A stretch of DNA of 39,049 nucleotides, taken from the NCBI GenBank assembly GCA_019241285.1, contig JAFAXD010000644.1, positions 1-39,049 of the forward strand. Reading direction: 5' to 3'. The DNA is from Xanthobacteraceae bacterium. GTDB taxonomy: Bacteria > Pseudomonadota > Alphaproteobacteria > Rhizobiales > Xanthobacteraceae. Positions 10,347 to 18,424 of the stretch are shown piece after piece; position 1 is the first letter of the stretch; each line of letters opens with the position of its first letter. Both the position numbers and the translations under genes were made by a program. The notes beneath the pieces were generated by a model. It searched no databases. It was not told the origin of the DNA and saw only the letters and a program-made list of their open reading frames with translations.

Positions 10347-11270
10347 CTACTGAGTTCGTCCGAGGCGATAAGGCTTGAGGATCGCGTAGACAGCTTCCTG
10401 CGCCGGCGTGGGCAGGGCGTATTTGCGCCCGAGCGCGACGACCTTGCCGGCGAGCCAGTCGAGCTCCAGGCGGTTGCCCGCCGCGAGGTCGTTTGCCATC
10501 GAGGCGCGCATGGTCGGCGGGAATGCCGCAACCGAGCGATCGATGTCGGCCGTAAGGTCCGGCGGAAGCTCCACGCCGGCGGCACGACCCACGGCGATGG
10601 TCTCGAACATCAACTTGTAGAACAGCGCCCGCATATCCTCATCGTCGCGGACGACGCCGAGCGGCTGACGCGTGCTGGCGGTGATGCCGGATGTGCCCGT
10701 GAGCACGATGAACTTCTTCCAGAGGTCAACGAGCATATGGTCCGACAGTGTGGCGTCGATCTTCGCCGCTTTCATTTGCATCACGTAGTCAGCAAGGATC
10801 GGATCAGGACGCCGGTCGAGGCGACCGCAAATGATCTTGGCCGTTGTGCCGGTATGGCGGATGACGCCCGGCCGTACGATTGTCGAAACCACATATGTGG
10901 TACCGGCAATGGTGACGTCCTCACCAAGCATCGGGGCGAGGCGCTCAACGCTGTCAACACCGTTCTGCAACGTGATGACGCGGGTGCTGGGGCCGATAAG
11001 GGGGCGTGTCTGCTCGCCCGCGATCTCTGTGTCCCAAAGCTTGACGGCGAACAGCACCACGTCGACCGGCCCAACCTGCTTTGGGTCATCCCTGACGTTG
11101 ACGCTCTTGAGGTGAAGATCACCAAGGCCGCTCTCGATCTTGAGCCCATCCCGGCGCAAGGCATCCCGGTGCACGCCGCGCGCAATGAACGCTACATCGT
11201 GCCCCGCCGCAGCCAATCGTCCGCCGAAATAGCCCCCCACGGCCCCCGCCGCCATCACCGCAACCCGCAT
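10347..11270 (-). CDS. ketopantoate reductase family protein (PanE/ApbA)
   Basis: Member of the 2-dehydropantoate 2-reductase family, which uses NADPH to reduce ketopantoate to pantoate for coenzyme A, although many paralogues act on other 2-keto acids. The ATG at 11270 (MRVAVMAAGAVGGYFGG) gives 307 residues, a normal family length, and places the Rossmann motif at the N-terminus; the open frame extends 36 residues upstream but that part is unlike the family. Further family marks are VVLFAVKLWDTE, TLQNGVDSVE and the WKKFIVLTGTSGITA region with the conserved Lys. The first Gly of the usual GxGxxG is Ala here (AAGAVGG). No pantothenate genes are nearby, so the substrate is uncertain and I give no symbol. 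Confidence 0.88.
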   Translation of the reverse strand: MRVAVMAAGAVGGYFGGRLAAAGHDVAFIARGVHRDALRRDGLKIESGLGDLHLKSVNVRDDPKQVGPVDVVLFAVKLWDTEIAGEQTRPLIGPSTRVITLQNGVDSVERLAPMLGEDVTIAGTTYVVSTIVRPGVIRHTGTTAKIICGRLDRRPDPILADYVMQMKAAKIDATLSDHMLVDLWKKFIVLTGTSGITASTRQPLGVVRDDEDMRALFYKLMFETIAVGRAAGVELPPDLTADIDRSVAAFPPTMRASMANDLAAGNRLELDWLAGKVVALGRKYALPTPAQEAVYAILKPYRLGRTQ

Positions 11271-11515
11271 ATCGACCCTCCCAATATACGACAGCCGTTG
11301 TGACATATCGCGACGGTTTCGGCGAGAAAACCAATCGGAATGGCCCCGGACCGGCTGCCACTTGCGGCAATTCCTCAACGGTGCTGCGGATCAGGGAACT
11401 CCATGCGAGGCACCGCGTTGCCACCAGTTGTGTGCGGGGCCTATGACTCGTTTCCAAGAATACCGCTCTCGTGACGTGCTTTAGGCTGACTTGGTTGGCG
11501 ATGGTGGGGGTTCAG

Positions 11516-11722
11516 ATGTCCTACGAAGACACGATTCAAGCCATTACACGCGAGCTTCGCGAAGCATTTCCCAACGATCCACGCGTAACAAAACAAACTG
11601 CCCCGAAGCGTCGCACACGACGGAAAAAGACCACAGATAACGCGGACCGTTTGCTGTGGCTTGTTGCAACACTGATCACCATTTTCATGGGGCTTGCAGC
11701 GACCGCGCTCTTCGCCAGGTAA
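11516..11722 (+). CDS. small hypothetical protein with one C-terminal membrane segment
   Basis: A 68-residue protein starting MSYEDTIQAITRELRE at an ATG preceded by GGTGGGGGTT, a usable ribosome site. The first 20 residues form a likely amphipathic helix. Residues of about 30-45 are very basic (PKRRTRRKKTTDN). The last 20 or so form a hydrophobic span (LLWLVATLITIFMGLAATALF) ending in AR. This layout suggests a tail-anchored inner-membrane protein. I do not recognise the family. An upstream in-frame start at 11471 would add 15 residues but lacks a ribosome site. It overlaps no other convincing gene and converges with the DUF1428 gene. Confidence 0.55.
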   Translation: MSYEDTIQAITRELREAFPNDPRVTKQTAPKRRTRRKKTTDNADRLLWLVATLITIFMGLAATALFAR

Positions 11723-11762
11723 GTTCTTTCGCTTGCTGTTCCGCCGGATGTATTCGGTAGTC

Positions 11763-12119
11763 TCAATCGCGCCCCATCGCGTGGATTGGCGTGAAGCAGC
11801 CAAAGATGAGGCGTTTGGCGTCGAATGGAATTTCCCCGGAAACCTCGAAGCGTGTGTCCGTTTGCATCCTTTGCTCAGCGGCTTCGAGAGTCGCCTTGTC
11901 CGGCCACACTTGCCAGGTGAAGACAATCTTCTCTCCATCCTTGGCATCGACCGCGCGCCGGAAGTCCGTGTGCTTGCCAATCGGGACGTTGTCCTCCCAA
12001 GACTCGACGATCTCGACGCATCCATATTCTTTGAAGAGCTTCGCGCCGTTCTCGGCCCATTTTCGATAGGCCTCCATTTTTTCCGCAGGCACGGGAATCA
12101 CAAATCCGGCGATGTACAT
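11763..12119 (-). CDS. DUF1428 family protein (YbaA-like)
   Basis: A 118-residue protein matching the DUF1428 family, small ferredoxin-like dimeric alpha/beta barrel proteins of unknown function. The N-terminus MYIAGFVIPVPAEKMEAYRK, the central WEDNVPIGKHTDFRRAV and the later VFTWQVWPDKATLEAAE are the family's hallmarks. It ends close to GCFTPI, again typical. The ATG at 12119 was chosen because AGGAG lies 7 bases upstream on the coding strand; a TTG two codons earlier has no such support. It is a lone gene with no functional link to its neighbours. Confidence 0.9.
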   Translation of the reverse strand: MYIAGFVIPVPAEKMEAYRKWAENGAKLFKEYGCVEIVESWEDNVPIGKHTDFRRAVDAKDGEKIVFTWQVWPDKATLEAAEQRMQTDTRFEVSGEIPFDAKRLIFGCFTPIHAMGRD

Positions 12120-12265
12120 CGTCAACTCCTACACGGTGCGTGCGCGAGTTCATGGTAAGGAATTTCAGCCGCGCAAGCTGGCGCAGATCGAATAGGACTT
12201 GCTCGCAACGATTCGAGTCGTTGGCCCATGCCTACCTGACCCTGGGGCCGTCGACGTCGCGCGGA

Positions 12266-12628
12266 TCAGGACATCATCTCGCCGGTGAATCGGTCGCGCC
12301 CGCGCCAGAAATCGCAAACCGGACACCACTCGCCTTCATAGTCGATGCCCTCCTGGTGCGGGCAGCCGATGATGCCGTCGGTCATGGCTACGATAAGAAC
12401 GCCATGGTCCGCAATAAATTCGAGGACCTCTTCGATAACGGCGGGGCTATTGCGGATATCGCCTTTCTCCACCTGCCAATCGCGCATTTCGCTCACGCCG
12501 GCATCCTCCGTCAACACGATGCCGACTGCCACCTTGGTCGCCTGGCTGAGGTTTGGGCCATAGAAGGCGATCGTTGCAGCCGGCCAGCCACGCATGCCCT
12601 TGCGCGACTTCTTCTGCAATCGCTTCAT
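12266..12628 (-). CDS. conserved hypothetical protein with a Cys/His cluster
   Basis: A protein of 120 residues if started at the ATG at 12628 (MKRLQKKSRKGMRGWP), or 109 from the internal ATG at 12595 (MRGWPAATIAFYGP), which has AAGGG just upstream. The body looks like a compact alpha/beta domain (ATIAFYGPNLSQATKVAVGI, VIEEVLEFIADHGVLIVAMT). It ends in GCPHQEGIDYEGEWCPVCDFW, whose three Cys and one His could bind a metal such as zinc. I believe similar proteins are common in Bradyrhizobium-type genomes, but I cannot name a family or function. The longer open frame upstream of 12628 is low-quality sequence and was left out. Confidence 0.7.
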   Translation of the reverse strand: MKRLQKKSRKGMRGWPAATIAFYGPNLSQATKVAVGIVLTEDAGVSEMRDWQVEKGDIRNSPAVIEEVLEFIADHGVLIVAMTDGIIGCPHQEGIDYEGEWCPVCDFWRGRDRFTGEMMS

Positions 12629-12801
12629 GAACCGAGCTTCTAGCGACTTCAATCGCCCCTCCGACTCGTTACCACTGCGTTCGCCTCGAGGATGACGGCC
12701 GCTGCTAGAAAGCGCCTCAGCGGTCCAACGTGGGGACGGGCCGTAACGGTGTAGCGAATGGGTCCGGGTGAGAACCCGGCCCCATTCGGCCTCTTCAACT
12801 A

Positions 12802-13050
12802 CTACTCGGTCTCGATCACAAACCGCCGATCTGCCTTCGGAGAGTCCTTTGATTTGGCGAAGTTGATAGCCGCCTCCGCATTGGGCCACTCCACGATGCC
12901 AACGTGCGCGGGTGCGGTGCCCTCGATCGCGGTCACTTTGCCATTGGCTGTATTGAAGGCGTGGCCGCCCGCCGCTGTGATTTTCGCCCTGACATCAGCT
13001 AAATTCCAATTCACCGCCGAGTATTCGCTCACGGTGTACGCTTTCTTGCC
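12802..13050 (-). pseudogene. DUF1330-like gene remnant, N-terminus missing
   Basis: On the minus strand the frame just after a TGA at 13054-13056 reads AGKKAYTVSEYSAVNWN and continues through GGHAFNTANGKVTAIEG, VGIVEWPNAEAAINFAKS and RRFVIETE. This is the order of a DUF1330 domain (small ferredoxin-like fold, unknown function). The family is normally about 95 residues, or about 130 with a signal peptide. Here only about 80 residues are open, no signal peptide or good start codon precedes them (the only candidate is a GTG at 13032, inside the first strand), and the middle appears shortened between YSAVN and LADVRAKI. I read it as a decayed copy; a short functional protein from the GTG is the alternative. 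Confidence 0.5.
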
Positions 13051-13056
13051 AGCTCA

Positions 13057-13463
13057 GGAGAGGATCGTCGCCTTGCACAAAATCCACCCTGGCCGGCCAG
13101 GCGGGCCCATCCTCAAGGGGACTCCGTTCGTCTCAAGCGCCCGCCAAGGCATCTTACGGCCCTCCGCATGCACTGCGTTCGACCTTCTCTCGCTCACTTC
13201 ACTACCAGTAAGTATTTGCGTTCCACGCACGGCGTGACGGGTTTGTTGCACTGTTACAGCACTGCCCTTTCGTAAACCCGCTTTACCGACATGTCCGACC
13301 ACTCGCCTTTGCCACTCAGTGTCGGAGCACCTTCCTGATTCAAGGTGCGGGCAATTACAGACGAACTCCCTAAGCACAGTAACAGGGAATTTTCAGGGGC
13401 ATATCAGGGAAGCGAGCCGAAGGGAACAGGGAATGGGGCCTACCAAGGCAGGATCGCTCAACC
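13057..13463. other. gene-free stretch with short repeats
   Basis: About 400 bases between the DUF1330 remnant and the system A ATPase. Open frames on both strands give arginine-rich, family-less translations. The only structure I see is the CAGGGAA repeat at 13383-13433. The stretch resembles decayed accessory DNA that could mark the left edge of the sulfur island; no integrase or transposase domain can be read in it. Confidence 0.5.
13383..13433. repeat. three CAGGGAA copies at exact 22-base spacing
   Basis: CAGGGAA occurs at 13383-13389, 13405-13411 and 13427-13433, each start 22 bases after the last. CTCCCT at 13366-13371 is a partial inverted copy just upstream. A 22-base period is not a multiple of three, so the repeat is not protein-driven. 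From memory, similar CAGGGAA-rich non-coding segments occur beside integrase-like sequences in Bradyrhizobium-group genomes. Confidence 0.5.
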
Positions 13464-14231
13464 CTATTGCTGTGCAATCGCGCTCCAATCGAAAAGGGAT
13501 AGGATCTCGTTACGAAGCGCCGCGAGCCGAAGATCATCGCGTCGGCGTGGTCGCTCAAGGTCGATGTCGATCGATTTCTTAATGCGTCCGGGCCGGGAAG
13601 ACATGACGATGACGCGATCCCCCAAATACACGGCTTCATCAATATCGTGCGTGACCATGATGACGGTAGGCCGCTCCGCCTGCCAGACGCGCAGCAACTC
13701 GTCTTGCAGATAGTGGCGTGTCAGCGCATCGAGCGCGCCGAGTGGCTCGTCCAGGAGCAGCACCTTCGGACCGGCAACGAGCGCCCGTGCGATAGCGGCG
13801 CGCTGCGCCATGCCGCCGGAAATCTGGTCCGGCAGTGCGTCGCCAAATCGACCGAGACCGACGAGATCAATATGCTCCCGCACCCGGCGCCTACGTTCGC
13901 TTGCGTCCCAATCGCTGGCATGGAGCGCCAAAGCAATGTTCTCGGAGACGGTGAGCCAAGGAAACAGTCGGTGATCCTGGAACACGATCCCACGATCGGG
14001 ACCGGGCGCCGTAACTGGCTTGCCGTCGATCGAGACGCGTCCCGCATCGGCGTGATCGAGCCCCAAAATCAACCGCAGCAAGGTCGACTTGCCGCACCCG
14101 CTGGCGCCGACCACACACACGAACTCACCGGGTCTGGCGAACAGATCAATGGAGCGCAGCGCGTCTATGCGCTCACCGTTGAGCGCGAAGCTCTTATTGA
14201 CACCGTTTAACTCGATTGACGCGGCGATCAC
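13464..14231 (-). CDS. ABC importer ATPase, SsuB/TauB family (system A)
   Basis: Cytoplasmic ATPase that would power the two permeases encoded just upstream. The 255-residue protein starts at a GTG (14231), 24 bases after the preceding permease stop. It has Walker A GASGCGKST (residues 42-50), Q-loop VFQDHRLFPW (Q85), signature ISGGMAQRAAIARAL (137 on), Walker B VLLLDEPLGALD (157 on) and the switch His in VTHDIDEA (H195). SGGMAQR in place of SGGQRQR is common in the SsuB/TauB/NrtD group. It is the last gene of the minus-strand operon that starts with the SsuD-like gene. The substrate cannot be read from an ATPase; sulfonate is inferred from the operon. Confidence 0.92.
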   Translation of the reverse strand: MIAASIELNGVNKSFALNGERIDALRSIDLFARPGEFVCVVGASGCGKSTLLRLILGLDHADAGRVSIDGKPVTAPGPDRGIVFQDHRLFPWLTVSENIALALHASDWDASERRRRVREHIDLVGLGRFGDALPDQISGGMAQRAAIARALVAGPKVLLLDEPLGALDALTRHYLQDELLRVWQAERPTVIMVTHDIDEAVYLGDRVIVMSSRPGRIKKSIDIDLERPRRRDDLRLAALRNEILSLFDWSAIAQQ

Positions 14232-14255
14232 GATAGATTCTGCAGCCCAGCGGGG

Positions 14256-15008
14256 TCAACGATAGTAGCGGTGTAGAACGCGCTGTTCGAAGGACCGCAG
14301 CCCAGCATTGCTCAGGGCGCCCAGGACTCCCACAACAACACTCCCGGCGACGACGATCTCCGGCCGACCGACTTCGCGCGCTCCCCAGATCAGCGCTCCC
14401 AGTCCGGGCGCCGCGGCCATCAAGATTTCGGCGCCGACAACGGCACTCCACCCCGCCGCAAGGGCGATCCTGACGCCAGCAAGGAGAGCAGGTGTGACCG
14501 AGGGGATAACAAGAACCCGTAGCTTGGTGAGCGGATCCAACCCAAGGGCGCGGGATACCTCGGTAAGGCGCGGCGAAATCGAGCGGATTGCCTCATGCGC
14601 GGACAACACCATCACGTATGCGACCGCCAGAGCCACAAACGTGACCTTCGACGGCTCGCCCAGTCCAGCCCACAGCCCGATCAGCGGAATCCAACCAAAC
14701 AACGGGACTTGTCGGAGCGCGTGGATGGGAGGCGATAGCAACCGATCGAGAATTGGAACAGCCCCCATCGCGGTGCCAAGCAGAGAACCAGCTGTGATGC
14801 CAACAAACAGACCTGCCAGCAGACGTCGCAATGTGTCCAATGTGGCCGCGGCAATCTCGCCAATGAGCCCCCTGCCCGGCACCGCCAGGCTGACTTGCGA
14901 CACCGAAATCTCCGCGATCACGATGGTCAACACGATCGTGGAAGCCACTAGCCACAAGTAGGATCGCCATTTGAAGTGGTGCGGGCCGCCGACGACACCA
15001 ACGCTCAT
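14256..15008 (-). CDS. ABC importer permease, SsuC/TauC family, second permease of system A
   Basis: Inner-membrane permease of the BPD_transp_1 family, 250 residues from the ATG at 15008 (MSVGVVGGPHHFKW). That start overlaps the stop of the upstream permease as ATGA, so the two are translationally coupled. Hydrophobic spans fit about six membrane helices. The ATPase-coupling loop is recognisable in EVSRALGLDPLTKLRVLVIPSVTPALLAGVRIALAAGW, which occupies roughly residues 150-190 and follows the EAA-loop pattern. The open frame upstream of 15008 belongs to the other permease's reading region. Because most Ssu systems have one permease gene acting as a homodimer, a tandem pair here suggests a heterodimer. 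Confidence 0.92.
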   Translation of the reverse strand: MSVGVVGGPHHFKWRSYLWLVASTIVLTIVIAEISVSQVSLAVPGRGLIGEIAAATLDTLRRLLAGLFVGITAGSLLGTAMGAVPILDRLLSPPIHALRQVPLFGWIPLIGLWAGLGEPSKVTFVALAVAYVMVLSAHEAIRSISPRLTEVSRALGLDPLTKLRVLVIPSVTPALLAGVRIALAAGWSAVVGAEILMAAAPGLGALIWGAREVGRPEIVVAGSVVVGVLGALSNAGLRSFEQRVLHRYYR

Positions 15009-15790
15009 GCGGCGGCCCTTCCGGAACCAAATCGCTCGAACCGCAGCAGCATGCGGTCCATCGCAAACCCGAGCCCGCCAGTGACCAGAACAGCAGTTAG
15101 AACCAGATCCATCTGGAATTGGGTGCGACCCACATCCATCAAATGGCCGAGCCCGACATTGGCGCAAAACAGTTCGGCGAAGACCAGAACCATCCAGCCC
15201 TTGGACAATCCAATGCGGAGACCCCCGACAATGCGTGGCAGGGTCGCCGGCAAGAGGACGCGGCGAAACCGAAGTCCGGCAGGCAGCGCGAGCGCCGCCG
15301 CAACCTCGAGATAACGCTGGGGAATGCCGCGAATGGCCTCCTGGGTGCCGATCGTTACCGGAACGAATACAGCGAGCCCGATCACTGCGACCTTGAATTC
15401 CTCGCCAATGCCCAACAACAAGATCGCAATGGGCGCCCAGGCCACAGCAGGCATCTGTGCGAAAGCGTAGAATAACGGTCCGGCATAACGATCGAGCCGC
15501 GGAGACACGGCAACGAGCGTGCCGAAGGCGACGCCGCACGCCGCGCCACTGGCAAAGCCGGCGAGAACCCGGAACAGACTAGCCAGCGCCGCCTCCTCCA
15601 GTTCCCCGTCCGCGAGCATCGCGCGCGCCGTCTCGAACACCTCGTGCGGGGGTACAAGAATTTGGATGGGGACCAACTCTCGCTCGGTCAGCCACCACCA
15701 TAAGACGAGCAGCAACACGGGCGACGCAAGCCATGTGGCCACTTGCCCAAGTCGAGCGACAGCATCGAGCGGCTGAGATTTCGTCGTCAC
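15005..15790 (-). CDS. ABC importer permease, SsuC/TauC family, first permease of system A
   Basis: A 261-residue BPD_transp_1 permease that starts at a GTG (15790), three bases after the stop of the binding-protein gene. The N-terminus has one long hydrophobic helix (LASPVLLLVLWWWLTE) followed by ILVPPHEVFETARAM, the usual SsuC-type beginning, and then further helices. The EAA loop is visible as EAIRGIPQRYLEVAAALALP with the conserved Gly before the next helix (GLRIGLSKGWMV). It ends four bases inside the next permease gene. With that gene and the ATPase it would form the membrane complex of system A. Confidence 0.92.
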   Translation of the reverse strand: MTTKSQPLDAVARLGQVATWLASPVLLLVLWWWLTERELVPIQILVPPHEVFETARAMLADGELEEAALASLFRVLAGFASGAACGVAFGTLVAVSPRLDRYAGPLFYAFAQMPAVAWAPIAILLLGIGEEFKVAVIGLAVFVPVTIGTQEAIRGIPQRYLEVAAALALPAGLRFRRVLLPATLPRIVGGLRIGLSKGWMVLVFAELFCANVGLGHLMDVGRTQFQMDLVLTAVLVTGGLGFAMDRMLLRFERFGSGRAAA

Positions 15791-15793
15791 TCG

Positions 15794-16884
15794 TCAGTTA
15801 CTCGCCTTCGTGATTTTGGCGGTGCCGTCCTGATCGTATTCAGGCCAGAAGCCAATCAAGCCGAGTTGTTTGATAGCTGCATCCACGAAGCTGCGATCCA
15901 CCCAGGTGTCGACGTCAACGGGACGGCGGATAAGTTTGTTGTCATACATGTAGGCCGAGGCCTTTTTATAGTGGGTGATCAGGAATTCGTCCGGAATGGG
16001 TGAAAAGCGAAACTTGAGATCAGTTCCCTCATACTCACGGCGGAAGTTTTCGAGCGGAAAGCCGGTCTGCGCCCACGTCTCGTACACCGCCGGCGCATTG
16101 GCCGGGTCGCTCGCCCATTGGCTGGTTCGCACAATCGCCTTGAGGAACCTGGTCACCGCCGTGGGATAGGTCTTGGCGAACTCGTCGGCCACAAAGAAAT
16201 CCGCCACATAGAGCCAATCCCGGGGCGCATCGCGGGTCGACCAGATGATCTTGGCGACGCCGTCCGTGGTGAAATTGAACGAGCTCGAGGTGTCGTAGAA
16301 TGCGTCAATATCGCCACGCTCCAGGGCGGTCCGGGCATCGGGCACGCTCAGATTGAGGACCTGGACATCAGATTGCTTGAGCCCGCGGCTGCGCAACAGG
16401 TTGTCGAAGCCGTACTCCCAGGGCTGCCCTTTGCGGATTGCGATCTTGCGGCCCTTGAGTTCAGCGATGTCCTTCACGGTCGAACTCGGCGCTACGTAAA
16501 GATAGGCGTTGTTGCCGCGGAAGCCGCCGCCGATGAACCGCGTCTTCAAACCGCCGGCACGACCAAATATGGCCGGAAACTCGCCCGCGTAGCCGATATC
16601 GACGGAGCGATTGGCCAGCGCCTCGTTGGAGGCCGGACCGCCGCCTTTGAGGTGTTGCCAAGTGACCGTTACACCGTCATTTGCGAACTCTTGCTCAACC
16701 GCCTCACGGGCGGCGGCCAATCCCGAATTGGCGCTGGAGAACGGCTTGCCGATGGTGAACCCGCGCCCGTGGAGATCCGAATCTCCTTGGGCAGGTCCTC
16801 TGCGACGGCAGAGAGCGGCATTCCGCCAACCCAACAAAACGCCAGCGCGCCGGCGATACCAATACGACCAAGGGTCTTGTTCAC
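15794..16884 (-). pseudogene. sulfonate-type substrate-binding protein of system A, split by a -1 frameshift
   Basis: Periplasmic binding protein of the SsuA/NMT1 type, in two frames. The first runs from a GTG at 16884 (GGAG upstream): MNKTLGRIGIAGALAF, signal peptide ending SAVA-ED near residue 28, then LPKEIRIST. The second continues as GRGFTIGKPFSSANSGLAA and reads to the stop at 15794 with the whole domain (WQHLKGGGPASNEALAN, FYDTSSSFNFT, FFVADEFAKTYP). The frames join at 16761-16770, where one base is missing: the coding strand reads ACGGGCGCGGG, whereas ACGGGCCGCGGG would give T-G-R-G in one frame. As read, translation leaves the correct frame after about 40 residues and stops at 16669. 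It could be a true mutation or an assembly error in a G/C run. The rest of the operon is intact. Confidence 0.88.
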
Positions 16885-16908
16885 GAGAGCTCCAGTTGTT
16901 GATTGCAG

Positions 16909-18081
16909 TTACTCGGCGGCGTCGACGAAGGCGGCGCGCGACGCGAGGCGCTCACGTACCAAAGGCAGCACGTTTTCGCCGATGCGGTAGGCCTCTTCGA
17001 GGTGCGGATACCCGGACAGGATGAACATATCGACGCCCGCATCGTGAAACTCGAGGATGCGATCGGCCACGTTTTCGAAGCTACCGACAAGAGCGGTGCC
17101 TGGCGGGATGCCAATGTAGCCGTAACCACTCCAGACATTCGCGTGATTGAACAACCGTTCGAACCCTTCGTCGCCCTCGGCTTGCAATCGCACTTGCCGG
17201 CTCTGTCCAACGGACGTCGAGGCGCGAGCCAAGGCTTTGGCCGCGTTCGCCGCGCCACGCGCCACCCCTTCGTTGTAGATTCGCTGGGCCTCGGCGCGCG
17301 CTTCTTCCTCCGTGCGGCGCGCCAGCGTGTCGACTGACATGCCGAAGCGAAGCGAACGTCCCTCACGGGCGGCAAGCGCACGCATCTCCGCGATAGCTGC
17401 GCCGGTTAATGCCGGTGTTTCAGCACGCAACAGATAGATATCGGCATGCCGCGCCGCCACCAGCTTGCCACCGTCCGACGACCCGACGGTGCATATCGGA
17501 GGAACGGGTGCTTGCAGGTGCGGTCCGCGCAGGCCACCGTTACGGATATTGTAGTACTTGCCTGCGAAACTGAATGGTTCCCCTGACCAGAGCCCGCGCA
17601 CGATTTCGATATACTCGGCCGTGCGCTCGTAACGAGCATCGGGGCTCTCCCAATCGCCGTAGCCGTTCTGCAAGCCGTCATTCGATCCGTTGATGATATT
17701 CCACATCAGCCGTCCGCCGCTGAGCCGCTGAAAGGTCGCAGCCATCAGGGCCGCGTAGGATGGCGGCACATGGAATGGCTGAAAGGCAACGATGTACTTG
17801 AGCAATCGCGTGCGTTGCGCGAGCGCGCTGGAGACGACCCAGGGCTCGTCGCAGGCCGGACCGCCCACCATGAGCACGCCCTGAAACGCGTTGATCTCAG
17901 CTGCCTGTGCCACCTGCGCCAAATAGTCGATGTAAGTCAGTGGATCGCCGATCCGTGTGTTCGACAGTGCGCCAGTCGAATGCGCCGGATCGTCGTTCCA
18001 ATCCCCCCGTCGTCGATTGTCCCCCGGGGGATGATGTCCGTCGCCTTGAGTCGGCAGGCGCCAAAAGAAATCGATGCTCAT
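16909..18081 (-). CDS. SsuD-like FMNH2-dependent alkanesulfonate monooxygenase (LLM class)
   Basis: Luciferase-like monooxygenase of 390 residues. SsuD uses FMNH2 and O2 to cleave the C-S bond of alkanesulfonates, giving sulfite and an aldehyde. The start MSIDFFWRLPTQGDG is the usual SsuD opening. Other family marks are FQGVLMVGGPACDEPWV, LLKYIVAFQPFHVPPS, GGRLMWNIINGSNDG, the P-YERTAEYIEIVRGLW segment and the C-terminal GYGYIGIPPGTALVGS and ILSGYPHLEEAYR. It is the first gene of the minus operon, 24 bases ahead of the binding protein. A GGDG-like linker region (HHPPGDNRRRGDWNDD) is longer than usual. FMNH2 must come from a reductase that is not encoded here. Substrate range is unknown, so no symbol is given. 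Confidence 0.93.
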   Translation of the reverse strand: MSIDFFWRLPTQGDGHHPPGDNRRRGDWNDDPAHSTGALSNTRIGDPLTYIDYLAQVAQAAEINAFQGVLMVGGPACDEPWVVSSALAQRTRLLKYIVAFQPFHVPPSYAALMAATFQRLSGGRLMWNIINGSNDGLQNGYGDWESPDARYERTAEYIEIVRGLWSGEPFSFAGKYYNIRNGGLRGPHLQAPVPPICTVGSSDGGKLVAARHADIYLLRAETPALTGAAIAEMRALAAREGRSLRFGMSVDTLARRTEEEARAEAQRIYNEGVARGAANAAKALARASTSVGQSRQVRLQAEGDEGFERLFNHANVWSGYGYIGIPPGTALVGSFENVADRILEFHDAGVDMFILSGYPHLEEAYRIGENVLPLVRERLASRAAFVDAAE

Positions 18082-18310
18082 CGCATGCTCGTGTCGTCAA
18101 AATCCATCAGCTCAAGCAGGGACCGTGTTCGGACGGCGCATGTTCCAGCCAAGATCACCGCCTATCACCCCGATCTCCAATTGTCTATATATTTAATGGA
18201 CTACTGTCATGGCGGCTGCAGTTCCGTAGTGACCGCCTTGCCAAAACGATTTGTGCTCGCAACGCACGCGCCGGTGGGGCATCTCCTGCCGATTATTGCC
18301 GGAAAAACAA

Positions 18311-18362
18311 TTTGCCCAAACATCCATAAGAGCGGAGTTCAACCGCATCGAGTTTGGGCAAA
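18311..18362. repeat. nested inverted repeat, 11-bp arms
   Basis: TTTGCCCAAAC (18311-18321) is perfectly complementary to GTTTGGGCAAA (18352-18362). The 30-base spacer contains a second, smaller inverted pair, GCGG and CCGC, flanking AGTTCAA. It could form a two-tier hairpin in RNA or serve as two half-sites for a regulator. No T-run follows, so a terminator is unlikely. Confidence 0.6.
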
Positions 18363-18408
18363 ACTTGGGTTGTTTAACTCCATTCAAGCGGTTGATTTTC
18401 TACTACAT

Positions 18409-18424
18409 TTATAGACTTATAGAC
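18409..18424 (+). repeat. tandem direct repeat TTATAGAC x2 next to the desaturase start
   Basis: TTATAGAC is repeated without a gap at 18409-18416 and 18417-18424, ending 14 bases before the GTG start codon and directly followed by the ribosome site GAGG (18425-18428). Each copy contains a -10-like TATAGA. It could be a promoter with a very short leader or a regulator site overlapping it. Confidence 0.45.

Noticed and set aside
13057-13463. A transposase or integrase gene near the CAGGGAA repeat
   Set aside because: No catalytic motif, no terminal inverted repeats and no target duplication can be read; only short arginine-rich frames are present.
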